This document shows positions 12,475 to 23,157 of a stretch of 64,000 nt of DNA, piece after piece. The position numbers were made by a program, and so were the translations under genes. Positions within the stretch are counted from its first letter, which is position 1. Every line of letters starts with the position of its first letter. The notes beneath the pieces were generated by a model. It did not search any database. It was not told where the DNA came from and worked only from the letters and a program-made list of their open reading frames with translations. The stretch is from Sequoia sempervirens (taxonomy: Eukaryota > Streptophyta > Pinopsida > Cupressales > Cupressaceae): contig VDFB02262731.1 in NCBI GenBank assembly GCA_007258455.2, positions 124,001-188,000 of the forward strand. Reading direction: 5' to 3'.

Positions 12475-12486
12475 GGTCTAATACCA
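12475..12486 (-). other. Degenerate tRNA-iMet PBS
   Basis: On the minus strand this reads TGGTATTAGACC, two changes from TGGTATCAGAGC. A TG that could start an LTR lies at 12494 (TGAAACAACTTATAA on the plus strand). The LINE at 12879 is inserted in the putative LTR, so its outer end could not be traced. Confidence 0.45.
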
Positions 12487-13149
12487 CTTCTAATGAAACA
12501 ACTTATAAAATAGAATAATACAATAATAAATATGCTTTAAATACTTTATAATAATGTATCACTTCAAAGAGAAACATCCTAATCCACTTTGAGGGGCATA
12601 ACTCTAATAGTCTTTATTAAGAACATAATATTGAACATGTTGATAATAAATAATGTATACCTTCTATGTGTACCATACTATGCCTTGGATGCCACCTAGG
12701 CCAACTTAGATACTTACTAAAACCCTTGGGATAAGAGAATTATATAGATTTTCAAAGAGGGGTTGTTAAAGATCATCAATTTAAGCATGATATTAAAAAA
12801 AAAATACATATGTAATAAAAAAGAGGTACAACCAATGACATAATGACACAAACTAATTATGGCATGAGCCCAAAGGATTTTTTTTGGTCGGTAATAGAGT
12901 TAATTTTATTAATAATAAATATAAGATATTACAAGGCTATTCTCATTATAGCGTCAATTTAAAATCCCATCTAAACCCCACCAATTCCTAAAAAAAATGT
13001 CTCTAATTTTACCACCAATTTAAGCTATAGTCAATTCCAAAGAATACAAACAAAGCTTCACTACAATTGACAAACAGGATTAAAGCCAACAACCCCTAAA
13101 AACCTATTAATAGGTCAAGCGTTTAAAGCATTATTTGGTCTTCCTTTAG

Positions 13150-14718
13150 TTTGCAATCAAAGGACTATTTCAAAAGCTTTCTTCTTTTCCTTCTTTACTT
13201 TCTTCCCCTTGACTGTTTGCCAGCCATCCTCCACCCTTGCAACCTCCTTCTGCCAATCCAATGAGTTATCACGAGGACTCTTCCAAACACCATTCCCCTT
13301 GCTAGATAAATGCAAACTTTGACCATTAGTCTTCCATTTCCTAACTTCTTTCGCTTATGGCCTCACCACACCTTTTTTCTCTTGACACTCTGGTGTTGTA
13401 GTCCCATTTTTTCCACTCAACTCCTTTTCACTTCCATTCAAAACAACATTTTTACTGCTCCCAAACGGGCTCGCTTCCTGTGTTGAGACAACATTAGGCT
13501 GTAGCTATTCCTCCCTTCTAATTTGATTCATCAGTGTCTTCCCTTCTTGATTCAGGGCCTTAGATGCCTCTTCTATGCCTTTCAACTGAGAGTTAACTTG
13601 CTTCTCCTCCTGTTTCTCCACTGTATAGTGTTGGGGAGCCACATCTTTCCACCAAGATAGATTTGTTTGCTATGTGTTTGGCACATTGAGCAGCCAAATG
13701 CCTAGTTTGATAACAAATTCTACACCCAAAGGTTACCCCTTCATAGTCTAGGGGCTGTACCTAGCATCCCTTTGAATTTTTTATCCAAATCACCTCCAGA
13801 GGCACCTTGGATACATCCATCTCTACCAAGATTTAGGCATAAGTTGAATGCAACAAATTTGAAGACCCTTCATCTACCATTAAAAAACTTCCTAAAGAAT
13901 TCCCTATAGCCTCCAAGCAGGAATTAAACCAAAATTGTAGAGGAAGGTTAGGAAGTCACACCCAAAGAGGAGCCCTCTCAAACACTTTGATGGTTGGGTT
14001 AAAAGTTGGGTGTCATGGCTTTAACATGAATACATTCTTTTCTTCCCAATCCCAATGATAGTCACATAGGATCTTATTTCTATCCTATTCCTTTTCAAAA
14101 ACTACAATAAAGAATCCTTTTTCCATGGGATAAATTTGAACATACCCTTCTAGAACAAGCTTCTAGTGGTTGGAAATCCATTGGTGAAGATCAGTCAGGC
14201 TTGGCCAAAAACCCCTAAATCTCTCAATCAAACCCAACCCAAAAAAGACTTTTTCATTAAATGCCACTTCTTGTTACAGCTCGCCATCTAGTTCTAGTGT
14301 GATTGTTGTAGATGAGGGATGAACATCCCCTCCTCCCCTATGTGTCGCTACTCTATAGGGAAGTGTTGACTCCTAAGAAGGCCCTGCATGTTTACCCCCA
14401 TTTCCAGACCCTTGGCTACTCCCTCTCCCTGTACCACAAGAGCAATGGTATCCCCACTCCTCAAATCATTTTGAGTCATTTGAGCACCTCCCTGTAGCCT
14501 ACAACCATCACCGTTGGGGTTAAAATTCTTCTCGGCTATCATTGGTCCATTTCCCTAATGAGAATTAGTTTCATTTTAAAAATGAAAATACCACGTCACC
14601 ATCCATTAAGCCAAAAACCATAGGATTTGCCCTAAGAAAGTTTTTCCAAAGTCAGAACAAAGAAAACCCTACCTTCCGCAGTCACGCTCAGATGACCATT
14701 GGCTTCCATCAACGCTCA
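13150..14718 (-). pseudogene. LINE ORF1-like protein (DUF4283 plus CCHC), broken
   Basis: Read on the minus strand from a possible ATG near 14716-14718, the translation resembles the nucleic-acid-binding ORF1 protein of plant L1 LINEs. The middle part (about 13,920-14,250) has Trp-rich and Leu-Pro-rich text typical of DUF4283, including LPNLPLQFW near 13,926-13,966. It is followed by a zinc knuckle of the form C-x2-C-x4-H-x4-C at 13683-13724 (CRICYQTRHLAAQC). The C-terminal part (13,150-13,640) is hydrophilic and Lys-rich. Several stops and at least one frame change interrupt it, so it is not functional. DUF4283-CCHC proteins also occur outside LINEs, but the TSD and tail place this one in a LINE. 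Confidence 0.65.
14553..14593. repeat. 41-bp exact repeat, copy inside the LINE
   Basis: The 41 bases 14553-14593 are identical to 15009-15049. The unit starts CCCTAATGAGAATTAG and contains the near-palindrome TTTCATTTTAAAAATGAAA. One copy is inside the LINE and the other is 266 bp outside its right TSD. Confidence 0.85.
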
Positions 14719-14743
14719 ACCTCACAATTTGAGCCCAAAGGAT

Positions 14744-15377
14744 ATTATCACAATGGATAAAAAAATAAATTACAATGACATTTGCAAATCTAGTGTAATA
14801 ATAAGAATCAACTCATTACTAGTTTAAAGTGGTAGGAACTTTTGGAAATAGAAGCACAAAGGAATACAAAAAGAGTTTTAGGACTTCAATTAAAAAAGCT
14901 TGACTACATTGTGTTGTAAAATAGGTAATAGAAAGATATGTCAATGGAACAAGTGGAACTTGGGAATACAACACACTAGTTGCATGTATTGGAAAAAATC
15001 TACAAGGACCCTAATGAGAATTAGTTTCATTTTAAAAATGAAAATACCAATCATAATGATGATTTAGGTTGATGTGGCATGAGTTGGATGGCTATGGGGT
15101 GTGCTACATTCAACAACATTGCTTGCATTCAAAAAGTGAAGGAGGTGATTAAAAGTGGTGTGGGAACTTAAGAGGAATGTGAGGCATTTAAAGAATAAAA
15201 CAATAATGCAACAATTTAAAAGGATGGAATTCCATTTTAAAATATTAAAGAACATATAAATATGGTACCTAGAAATGTGGTATAATCATGGAGTAACTTC
15301 TATAGTATGTCTAATAACAAAGAATTACAAAGTGGGCACCTACTCATTGTGAGGAACATAACACCTCATCAAAAGAA
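14744..15377. other. Spacer between LINE and copia element
   Basis: No gene. It contains the second copy of the 41-bp repeat (15009-15049). The frame 15064-15255 (minus) matches nothing I know. Confidence 0.5.
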
Positions 15378-15382
15378 TGAAA

Positions 15383-16995
15383 TGTTGAATACACAAGACA
15401 ACTAGGGGGGGGGTGTTCAAGTCATTTTCACCTTAAAATTTTGAAACCCTTATACACACTGTAATCCAAATTAATACAATTAACCCTTAATCTATTATAA
15501 TTATTTAGCATGAAAGGAAAACAACAAAAACTAAAACAAAACAACACCATGCATAAGAGAACACCAAATTTACATGGAAACCCCAAGATGGGAAAAACTA
15601 CTATGAGGATTAGCTCACAATATAAAGTAATATTAACATTGAATATAATAGGGCTCATTGTCAGAGGGCTCACTACCCAAAGAAAGAGAAAGGCTCACTA
15701 CCAAAATAGAAAATAAGATAGAGAAGATTGTTACACAAAGAAATCCATCTCAATGCAATAGAGAAATCCAACAATCTAACACATGAAAGCTCATACTGCA
15801 CTTTCCAAATTTGCAATTTAACACTCTGTAATTTTCATAATTTGCATCATACTCACTTCTCTTTGTATCTCTCAACAACTTAACTCATATTTATATCATC
15901 TTCAACTTTGAAACCATTCTCCAAGGTTGGCAATGTAGATCAACTATGCAAATTCAAATTAGGTTGGCACCAAAACATTTTTGTGGGGGATAGAAGTGAA
16001 GGTGGACCACATAACTCCTTATCTAGGACCCAAATCTATAACACCACACTACAACATGCTTCTACAAACAATAAACATCCATCGTAATTAGTGTAAACAC
16101 CAAGGTCAGTCATTACCCATGTAAACACCATTAAAATTTTAAGTACACGCTTCCTTTGATCCAACAACAACTCACGAACAACAAATGTCACCTGAATACT
16201 TGATCTAGAACATTCCACAAATACGTTGAAATCCAACAAACTCCTTCGCAACAACTCTCACCTAAGGAATGTACACACCCAATACATTCAAACAACTCTT
16301 CCATACACTATTACTTAAGAAACTAACTTCCAAAGTACCAAAACACAAATAACTTTGACTAAAGAAAGATATTAACACTATCAACACCCCTTCAAATTTG
16401 CAAGACTTGAAACCAAACTATGGAGAAACGTGGAGAAAAAATATTTCTCCTAGATACCTCTACAATACACCGTTCACACACAGGTGAACACAACTTCTTT
16501 TGTACAGCGATCCGACACACCAAATTATGAATGCAACTCCTCTGAACATGTCTAAGCAACATATTTGAAATGCACATGCAAATATTCAACCTAGAAGAAA
16601 TGCAAAGCAACACTAGAACACTACTCTGCAACCCAAAACAATGTTCTAACACACTATTTCCTCTTTTTATCAAATTTTATCAAAATCACTTGAAAACCAA
16701 GCATCAAAGAAACATCCTCATCACCTTAAATACTTCCTCATCACCACCAAGCCAACTACAACATAGCAACTCAACCATATATCCATAGACAAAAGCTTAT
16801 CAAAGCAACACTAGAGGTTGACATCAATAGCTTACTAACATGATAACATATTGCAACTAATCAAAGCATGGATAACACCAACATACTCTTGCAACAATAT
16901 TCTACTCATCAATGACAACACAAGCTTGTTGACATCAATGACAACACAAGCTTGTTGACATCAATGACAACACCAATCTGCTCATACTTGCAACA
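15383..16995 (-). repeat. Copia 3' LTR
   Basis: This 1613-bp copy aligns throughout with 21572-23152. It is slightly longer, partly because of a local tandem duplication: a 26-bp unit starting ATCAATGACAAC occurs at 16908-16933 and 16934-16959, with a partial third copy from 16960. Open frames inside both LTRs (for example 15428-15673 and 21607-21846, minus) are non-coding by position. A run of nine G lies near 15405. Confidence 0.9.
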
Positions 16996-17010
16996 ATCCC
17001 TCCCTTTGTC
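16996..17010 (-). other. Copia polypurine tract
   Basis: On the minus strand this reads GACAAAGGGAGGGAT, directly upstream of the 3' LTR start TGTTGCAAG. This is the expected priming site for plus-strand DNA synthesis. Its junction confirms the LTR boundary at 16995. Confidence 0.85.
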
Positions 17011-17459
17011 ATTGATGGCAACACATAATGTGAAAACCCATCAAAGACACAAAAGCTCTACTCCATACCTATTTGCTTTTCTCTTTTCTCCCCCTTGCAC
17101 AACTAACTCATTACACTCTCTCCCCCTTTGATAACTTATCTTTTTCACATGTCTCATTCTCCTGAGCTTTGACATCTATGGCAAAGGAAAAAGTATTTGC
17201 ATTATTTATTAATTATTATCCCTTTGAAATTAATCATAATGTTCACCACTACTCTACAACTTCCTTTCCTTTACTACTTTGCATACTCCCCCTTAGGAGA
17301 ATACACCATACTGCACCAATCAACAACCATTGTACAATGACAACACTAACTCCCCTTGAATGCAACAACCAACAATGCACTACCTACTCCCCTTGAGAGG
17401 TAGCCTCCAACATTAGTCTAGACAAAAGCATGGTTCTTGAAATCCACTAGACTGATGCA

Positions 17460-18242
17460 TTTTCTTATGCATCTAGTTCAAAGAAGGAGGGGAAATAACC
17501 CCTAACTTCTTTGGGAGATACTCAAAAGTGTCCTTAGGCTTGAGCCTTAGTGAATATATCAATAACCTGATCCTTTGTAGAGACATAATCAGGCTTTAAT
17601 TCATTCTCTATAACATTCTCTCTCAGAAAGTGATACCAAATTGAGATATGTTTTGTCCTTGAATGCATTCAAATTCTAAAATATTGATAACACCTATATT
17701 GTCACAAAAGATAGAAATTGGTTCATCATATACTACTCTGATATCCTTCAATGTTTGCCTCATTCATAACACTTGTGTGCAACAAGATGTTGCTACAATG
17801 TATTCTAGATAAAGACACTGAATCTTGTTTCTTGCTTAGCCATGACACCAATCTGGATCCAAGAAAGAATGCACCACCAATTGTACTTTTCTTTTCATCC
17901 ACACAACTAGCCCAATCTACATCTATATAAGCACTCAGAGTAAAATCAGTATCCTTTGGATGTACCATAAGCCATGATCTAAAGTGCCCTTCAAGTATCT
18001 AAATATCCTTTTTACTATTGCAACATGTAACTCTCTAGGGACTTCTTGAAATCTAACCACAAGACAAACTGCATGCATGATATATCCGATCTAGTAGTAA
18101 TTAGATATAGCAGTCCACCAATCAGTGATCTATACCTGCTTTGATTAGCCTTAGGAGATTCATCATTCTTGCTTAGTTTACAACCAATAACCATAGGGGT
18201 ACATACCGATCTAGAATCTTCCATTCCAAATGTCTTCAACAT
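17460..18242 (-). pseudogene. Copia RT C-terminus and RNase H, degenerate
   Basis: The frame 18015-18242 matches the end of copia RT: a Leu-Lys-Thr-Phe-Gly-Met start, then TPM and YRSLIGGLLYLITTRSDIS. The frame 17726-17968 carries the RNase H block, with Asp-Val-Asp-Trp-Ala at residues 17-21, KKSTIGGAFFLGS and SWLSKKQDSVSLS. This corresponds to the A-D-W-A...K-S-T-S-G...S-W-x-S-K-K-Q...S-x-S pattern of copia RNase H, although the usual T-x-E-A-E-Y-I-A that follows is damaged. Readable pol continues in shifted frames to about 17460, ending with a Leu-Pro-x-K-L-Gly tail. Frameshifts and stops separate the pieces. Confidence 0.85.
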
Positions 18243-19091
18243 TTACTTGACATATTTTGATTGTGAAATGAAAATACCTTTATTTGTCTAATTTATTTAT
18301 AGTCCAAGGCAGAAATTCATCTCCCCAAACATAGACATTTCAAACTCTTTTTTCATTTCTTCTGTAAACTTCTTACACATAGCTTCATTGCCTCCAAAAA
18401 TTATGTCATTAACATATACAACCACAATCAAGATTTGATCTTTTTCAACTTTAAAGTAACGATTGCTATATGTGATACCTTTATTGAATCCTTGCTATAT
18501 CAAATGCCTATCTAACCTTGCATGCCAAGCTCTAAGATCTTGCTTCAATCCATACAATGCCTTCTTCAATTTGCAAACCATATCTGGTTTGTCTGATAAC
18601 TGATATCCTTACGATTGTTCTATGTATACATCTTCTTCTAGTTCTCCATTCAAGAAAGAAAACTTCACATCCATTTGGTAGACTTTGAAATCCTTATGTG
18701 CTGCAAAAGCTAAAAACATCTTGATAGCTTCCATTCTTTTCATGAGAGAAAATATCTCCTCAAAATCCATTCCTTCAACTTGTGAGTAGCCTTTACACAC
18801 AACCCTTGTCTTGTTCCTTCCCACTTCTCCATTCTCATTTAGTTTATTTATGAATACCCACATAGTTCCAACCACTTTTTTTGTTGGTCTTGGGAAAAGT
18901 TCCCAAGTCTGATTCTTCTCAATTTGAAACAGTTCTTCTTCCATAGCCTTGATCCAATATTTTTCTGTGCATGCCTCAATCATTGTTTTAGGTTCCACTT
19001 CAGAAAGTAAACATAGATTTACCTGTTCTTCAACAACTTTCCTTCTTGTCAATACACCAATGATCTGATCTTTAGAATGATTATTCTTCAC
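18243..19091 (-). pseudogene. Copia reverse transcriptase, degenerate
   Basis: The 160-residue frame 18609-19091 is the N-terminal part of a copia RT: W-I-K-A-M-E-E-E-L near residue 47, N-Q-T-W-E-L at about 61-66, K-T-R-V-V-C-K-G-Y-S-Q at about 98-108, and Y-Q-M-D-V-K-F-S-F-L-N-G near 137-150. The usual sequence in the last block is D-V-K-S/T-A-F-L-N-G. The palm continues in another frame at 18243-18608. There the catalytic motif at 18405-18416 reads YVND instead of YVDD, so a metal-binding Asp is lost by a GAT-to-AAT change. RT copies the genomic RNA into cDNA; this copy cannot. Confidence 0.9.
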
Positions 19092-19099
19092 ATAATTAG

Positions 19100-20265
19100 G
19101 AGTTTTAGGAGTCCTTTCTAGAGCTTCTTCCTCTTCAATCTACACTTCTCTTTCTTTATATTTTTCTTCTTCTCTACAAGAAGACTCATTTGATTCATAT
19201 CCATCTATCATCATTGAATTCTTCTATTAATCTTCATCAACCTTGATACTTGCACTCTCAACAATATTTCTCAATCTCTTGTTGAAGCACTAGTAATTTT
19301 GTTTCTAGTAGATTATCCAAGGAAGATACCTTCATCATACCTTGCATCAAACTTTCCTAAGTTATCTTCATCTCTTTTGATATAACATTTTCTTCCAAAC
19401 ACTCTAAAGTACTTGACAGTAGGAATCTGTCCATACCATAGCTCATAGGGAGTCTTTGTACTATTTGCTCTTGCTTGAACTTTGTTAAGTATATAAATAG
19501 TAGCATGAATTGCTTCTCTCTAGTAGACTTCTAGTAGATTTTCCTCTTTCATCATTGTTCTTGCAGCTTCTTAAACAATCATATTCTTTCTTTCAACAAC
19601 TCCATTTTGTTGAGGAGTCATAAGGGTAGACAAGTGCCTCCTTATTCCACGATTCTCACAAAATATGTTAAACTCATTGGAGGTGAACTCTCCACCTCTA
19701 TCAGACCTCAAAAATTTTATTTTCATAGCCATTTTATTCTTAACCATAACTTTTCATTCTTTAAACTTGTCTAGGGCTTTTGATTTTCCTTTGAGAAAAG
19801 TAACCCATGTCATTCTAGAATAATCGTCAATTAATAGCATGAAATACCTACCACCTTGAAGACTTATTACTCTTGTAAGACCACAAAGATCTATATGCAC
19901 TAATTTCAATAGTTTGGTAGTAGATTGTTCTTTGACTTTGAAGCTTTTTCTTGCTTGCTTTCCAATTTGACATTCCTTACAGATAACATTGAAAGGCTTT
20001 GTAATCTTTGGCAAATCTCTCACAACTTGAATTGAATTGATTCTTAATAAGTTATCAAATTTATGTGACACATCCTCCCATGCCATAACCAACTTTCATT
20101 AATTTGAGTCATAAAGCAACAACCATTAACATCCTTGAGTTGATAAACATTTCCATCTGTTCTTCTTCTAGCAACAACCATAGTTCTGGATCCTTTTCTA
20201 ATCTCACATCCATCATCCGAAAACATAAGATTGTATCCTTTGATACACATTTGTCCAACACTCAA
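19100..20265 (-). pseudogene. Copia GAG-pre-integrase and integrase, degenerate
   Basis: The frame 20044-20265 contains the pre-integrase zinc-binding region with W-L-W-H-G-R-M-C-H-I-N (residues about 58-68). The overlapping frame 19754-20092 carries C-x2-C (Cys38 and Cys41 of that frame), then the integrase core beginning H-I-D-L-C-G (first catalytic Asp) and L-I-D-D-Y-S-R-M-T-W-V (second block). The remaining core down to about 19300 is readable only in fragments, with stops. Integrase inserts the cDNA into the genome. Its position before RT is the copia hallmark. Confidence 0.85.
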
Positions 20266-20472
20266 GAGGTTATGTCTTAAACCATTAACATAGTAAACAT
20301 CATTAGTATTATGCTTTCCATCAAAACTGATAGAACCTTTTCCTCATATCTTAGCAAATGTATCATCACCAAATCTAGCACATCCTCCATAATATTTTTC
20401 ATGTTTAACAAACTTACTCTTGTCACTAGTCATATGATTAGAGTATCCACTATCAATGATCCAGTAGTTCTC
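20266..20472 (-). pseudogene. Copia aspartic protease, degenerate
   Basis: Just after the gag stop (TAG near 20477-20479) and in the same frame, the minus strand reads Tyr-Trp-Ile-Ile-Asp-Ser-Gly-Tyr-Ser-Asn-His-Met. This is the D-S-G catalytic motif and conserved S-x-H-M of copia proteases (usual text W-I-x-D-S-G-C-S-x-H-M, so Cys is replaced by Tyr). A stop interrupts the domain near 20345. The following text L-R-H-N-L-L-S-V-G-Q-M is the conserved link to the pre-integrase region. Confidence 0.8.
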
Positions 20473-21513
20473 CTATCTAGCATGAAAAGAAGATACCAAA
20501 GTACCTTTAATCTTATCCTTTGTCTCTAGAGGGATTTCCTTCACACATCTCTCAGAGTCAGTAGAAATAGATTCATCTTTTAAAGCCATGAACAAGCATT
20601 CATCATTATCAACTCCATAATTAGATTCACCATCAAATATACTTGCATCTTCTCTAACTTTTAAAATTTTCTTAATCATCTTACCTTTGTTCTCATTGTT
20701 TTTGTTATTCAAAACTCTATTTTGACATCTTAAAGCATAATGACCTATCTTTCCACAACTGAAACATTTTAAAGGCAACTTACCACTGTACTTTCTAGTA
20801 CCCTTCTTCATTCTCCTTACAACGTTAGCTTCTATATCATCAAGATCCTCCTGATATGATTCCTTGATCTCCTGTAATTTAGTATCCTTAAAAGAAGTCT
20901 CAACTTTTACACCTCTATTTGTACCAAATTCTCTCATCTCAAAAGTAGTTAAAGAACCATACAATTGATCTTTGGTATATTGATTTAGATTTGCAAATTC
21001 CTCAATAGCAGAAACTTTATGACTATAAGACTTAGGAAGAGTTTTGAGAATTTTCTTTACAACTTCTGGTTCTTTGAGTTTGCCACCAAGACCTTTGATG
21101 AAGCTAACAACTTCATCTACCCTTTGCATATAGCTTGTGCCATTTTCTTCTTTATGCATCCACAAGTTCTCAAACATGATCTTTAGATTCCACTTCTTAG
21201 CTTATTTGACCTTATCATCTCCTTCACAAATGCTTTCTAACTTTTCCCACATTTTTTTAATAGTTTTCAAACTCATAACTTTCACCAATTCAAAATTTGT
21301 AAGACTATTTAAGAGAGTGTACCTTGCTTTACCATTGATTTCATATGATTTGATCTCATCAGCAGTATTTGGACTATTTGTAGGTTCAGTATATTCATTC
21401 TTAATAGACTTCTAAACATAAAATCCAAGATAAACTAGATAATCTTCCATCCTTGGCTTCCAAAATGCATAATCTATCCCATCAAGCATAAGGATCTCTT
21501 TCTTGTGCACCAT
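20473..21513 (-). pseudogene. Copia gag polyprotein, degenerate
   Basis: The likely start is the ATG at 21511-21513, close to the PBS, followed by D-G-x-D-Y-A-F-W-K typical of copia gag (DUF4219/UBN2 type). The first third is broken by stops. The open part 20473-21177 (234 residues) keeps the capsid text L-P-K-S-Y near 47-51 and a CCHC zinc knuckle CFSCGKIGHYALRC at residues 138-151, which binds RNA during packaging. The last residues run into a TAG before the protease. Confidence 0.85.
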
Positions 21514-21557
21514 CCTAGATCTACCTCAAGTGGTTAAGCTTTCTTCTGAGGAACCTT

Positions 21558-21569
21558 GATCTGATACCA
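21558..21569 (-). other. Copia tRNA-iMet primer-binding site
   Basis: The minus strand reads TGGTATCAGATC, one change from TGGTATCAGAGC, two bases inside the 5' LTR end at 21572. It fixes the transcription direction and the LTR boundary. Confidence 0.85.
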
Positions 21570-21571
21570 AT

Positions 21572-23152
21572 TGTTAAATGCACAAGATAACCAAGAGGGG
21601 GGTGAATCAGTTGTACCTTAAAACTTCAAAACCCTTATACACATTCAAATCTAAATTAATACAATTAACCCTTAATTTACAATTATAATGATTTAGCATG
21701 AAAGGAAAATAACATAAATTGAAACAAATAAACACCATGCATAAGAGAACACCATATTTATGTGGAAAACCCAATATGGGAAAAACCACGGTGAGGATTA
21801 GCTCACAATATAAAGTAATATTAACACTATATACAATAGGACTCACTACCCAAAGAAAGAGAAAGGATCACTGCTAGAATAGAAAAGAAGATAGAGAAGA
21901 GTGTTACACAAAGAAATCCATCTCAATGTACTAGAGAGATGCACCATAATATCACCAACACCTTCGCAACACAACTGAAGAATTGTAGACAACTAATCAC
22001 TGCATCCAACAATCTAACACATGAAAGCTCATACTGCACTTCCCAAATTCACACTCTAACACTCAACAATTTACATCATTCACATCATACTCACCTCTCT
22101 TCACATCTCTCAACAACTCAACTCATATTTATATCATCTTCAACCTTGAAACCATTCTCTAAGTTCGGCTATGCACATCAACCGTGCAAATTCAAATTAG
22201 GTCAAAACCAAAACACTTTTGTGGTGGATAGAAGTGAAGGTGGACCACATCACTCCTTATCTAAGACCCAAATCTATAACACCACACTACAACACACTTC
22301 TACAAACAATAAACATCCACTACAATTAGTTTAAACACCAAGGTCGATCATTTCCCATGTAAACACCATTAAAGTTTTAAGTGCACGCTTCCTTTGATCC
22401 AACAACAACTCACAGACAACAAATTTCACCTAAAAAAAATCTAAAAAATTCCACAAACACCTTGAAATCCAACCAATTCCTTTGTAATGACTCACCTAAG
22501 GAATGTACACACCTAGTACATTCAAACAACTTTTTCATACACTATTACTTAAGAAACTGACTTTCAAAGCACGAAAACAAAAAATAACTTCAATTGAATA
22601 AAGATACTAACATTTTCAACACCCCCTTCAGATTCACAAGACCTGAAACCAAACTATGAAGAAACACAAAGCAAAAGCATTTCTCCTAGACATCTCTACA
22701 ATACACCATTCACACACTGATGAACACAACTTCTTTTGTACAATGATCCAACACACCAAATTTTGAATACAACGCCTCTTAACATGTCTGAGTAACATCC
22801 GAAACACAGGAAAATATTCAACCTAGAAGAAATGTGAAGCAACACCAGAACACTACTCTGCAACCTAGAACAATACTACAACACATTGTTTCATCTTTTT
22901 ATCAAAATTTCTCAAAAGCACTTGAAAACCAAGCATTAGAGACACATCCTCATCACCACCAAGCCAATCACAACATAGCAACTCAACCATATATCCATAG
23001 ACAAAAGTTTATCAAAGAAACACTAGAGGTTGACATCAATAGCTTACTAATGACAACATAATGCAACTAATCAAAGCATGGTAACACCAACATACTCTTG
23101 AAACAGTATTCTAATCATTAATGAAAACACCAATCTTCTCATGCTTGCAACA
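21572..23152 (-). repeat. Copia 5' LTR
   Basis: This 1581-bp copy is bordered by the PBS on its left and TSD TGAAA on its right. It aligns with 15383-16995 over its whole length, with many substitutions and the 26-bp tandem duplication absent. It should contain the promoter on the minus strand, but I could not single out a TATA box with confidence. Confidence 0.9.
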
Positions 23153-23157
23153 TGAAA

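Larger units (their letters stand above)
12879..14729 (-). mobile_element. L1-type LINE lacking ORF2
   Basis: A 14-base perfect direct repeat TGAGCCCAAAGGAT flanks the element at 12865-12878 and 14730-14743. On the minus strand the 3' end reads ...AATAAAATTAACTC TATTACCGACC followed by an A-run (plus-strand T-run 12878-12885), the kind of tail I associate with plant L1 elements. The 5' end lies just upstream of an ORF1-like reading that starts near 14718. The whole insertion is only 1.85 kb: ORF1-like sequence is followed by about 250 bp of 3' sequence, with no endonuclease or reverse transcriptase reading between. It is therefore either an internally deleted LINE or an ORF1-only non-autonomous family. 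Confidence 0.8.
15383..23152 (-). mobile_element. Ty1/copia retrotransposon, full-length but dead
   Basis: The element is bounded by the perfect 5-bp duplication TGAAA (15378-15382 and 23153-23157). LTRs are 15383-16995 (3' LTR) and 21572-23152 (5' LTR), each TGTTGC...TTAACA on the minus strand. The PBS lies next to the right LTR and the PPT next to the left one. Between them the minus strand encodes, in order, gag, protease, integrase, reverse transcriptase and RNase H. Integrase before RT defines the copia superfamily. All pol regions carry stops and frameshifts, and the RT active site reads YVND. The LTRs differ at many positions and small gaps by eye, so the insertion is old. Confidence 0.93.

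Noticed and set aside
21939..22334. 131-residue plus-strand frame
   Set aside because: It lies inside the copia 5' LTR on the strand opposite to transcription and is not preserved in the other LTR.
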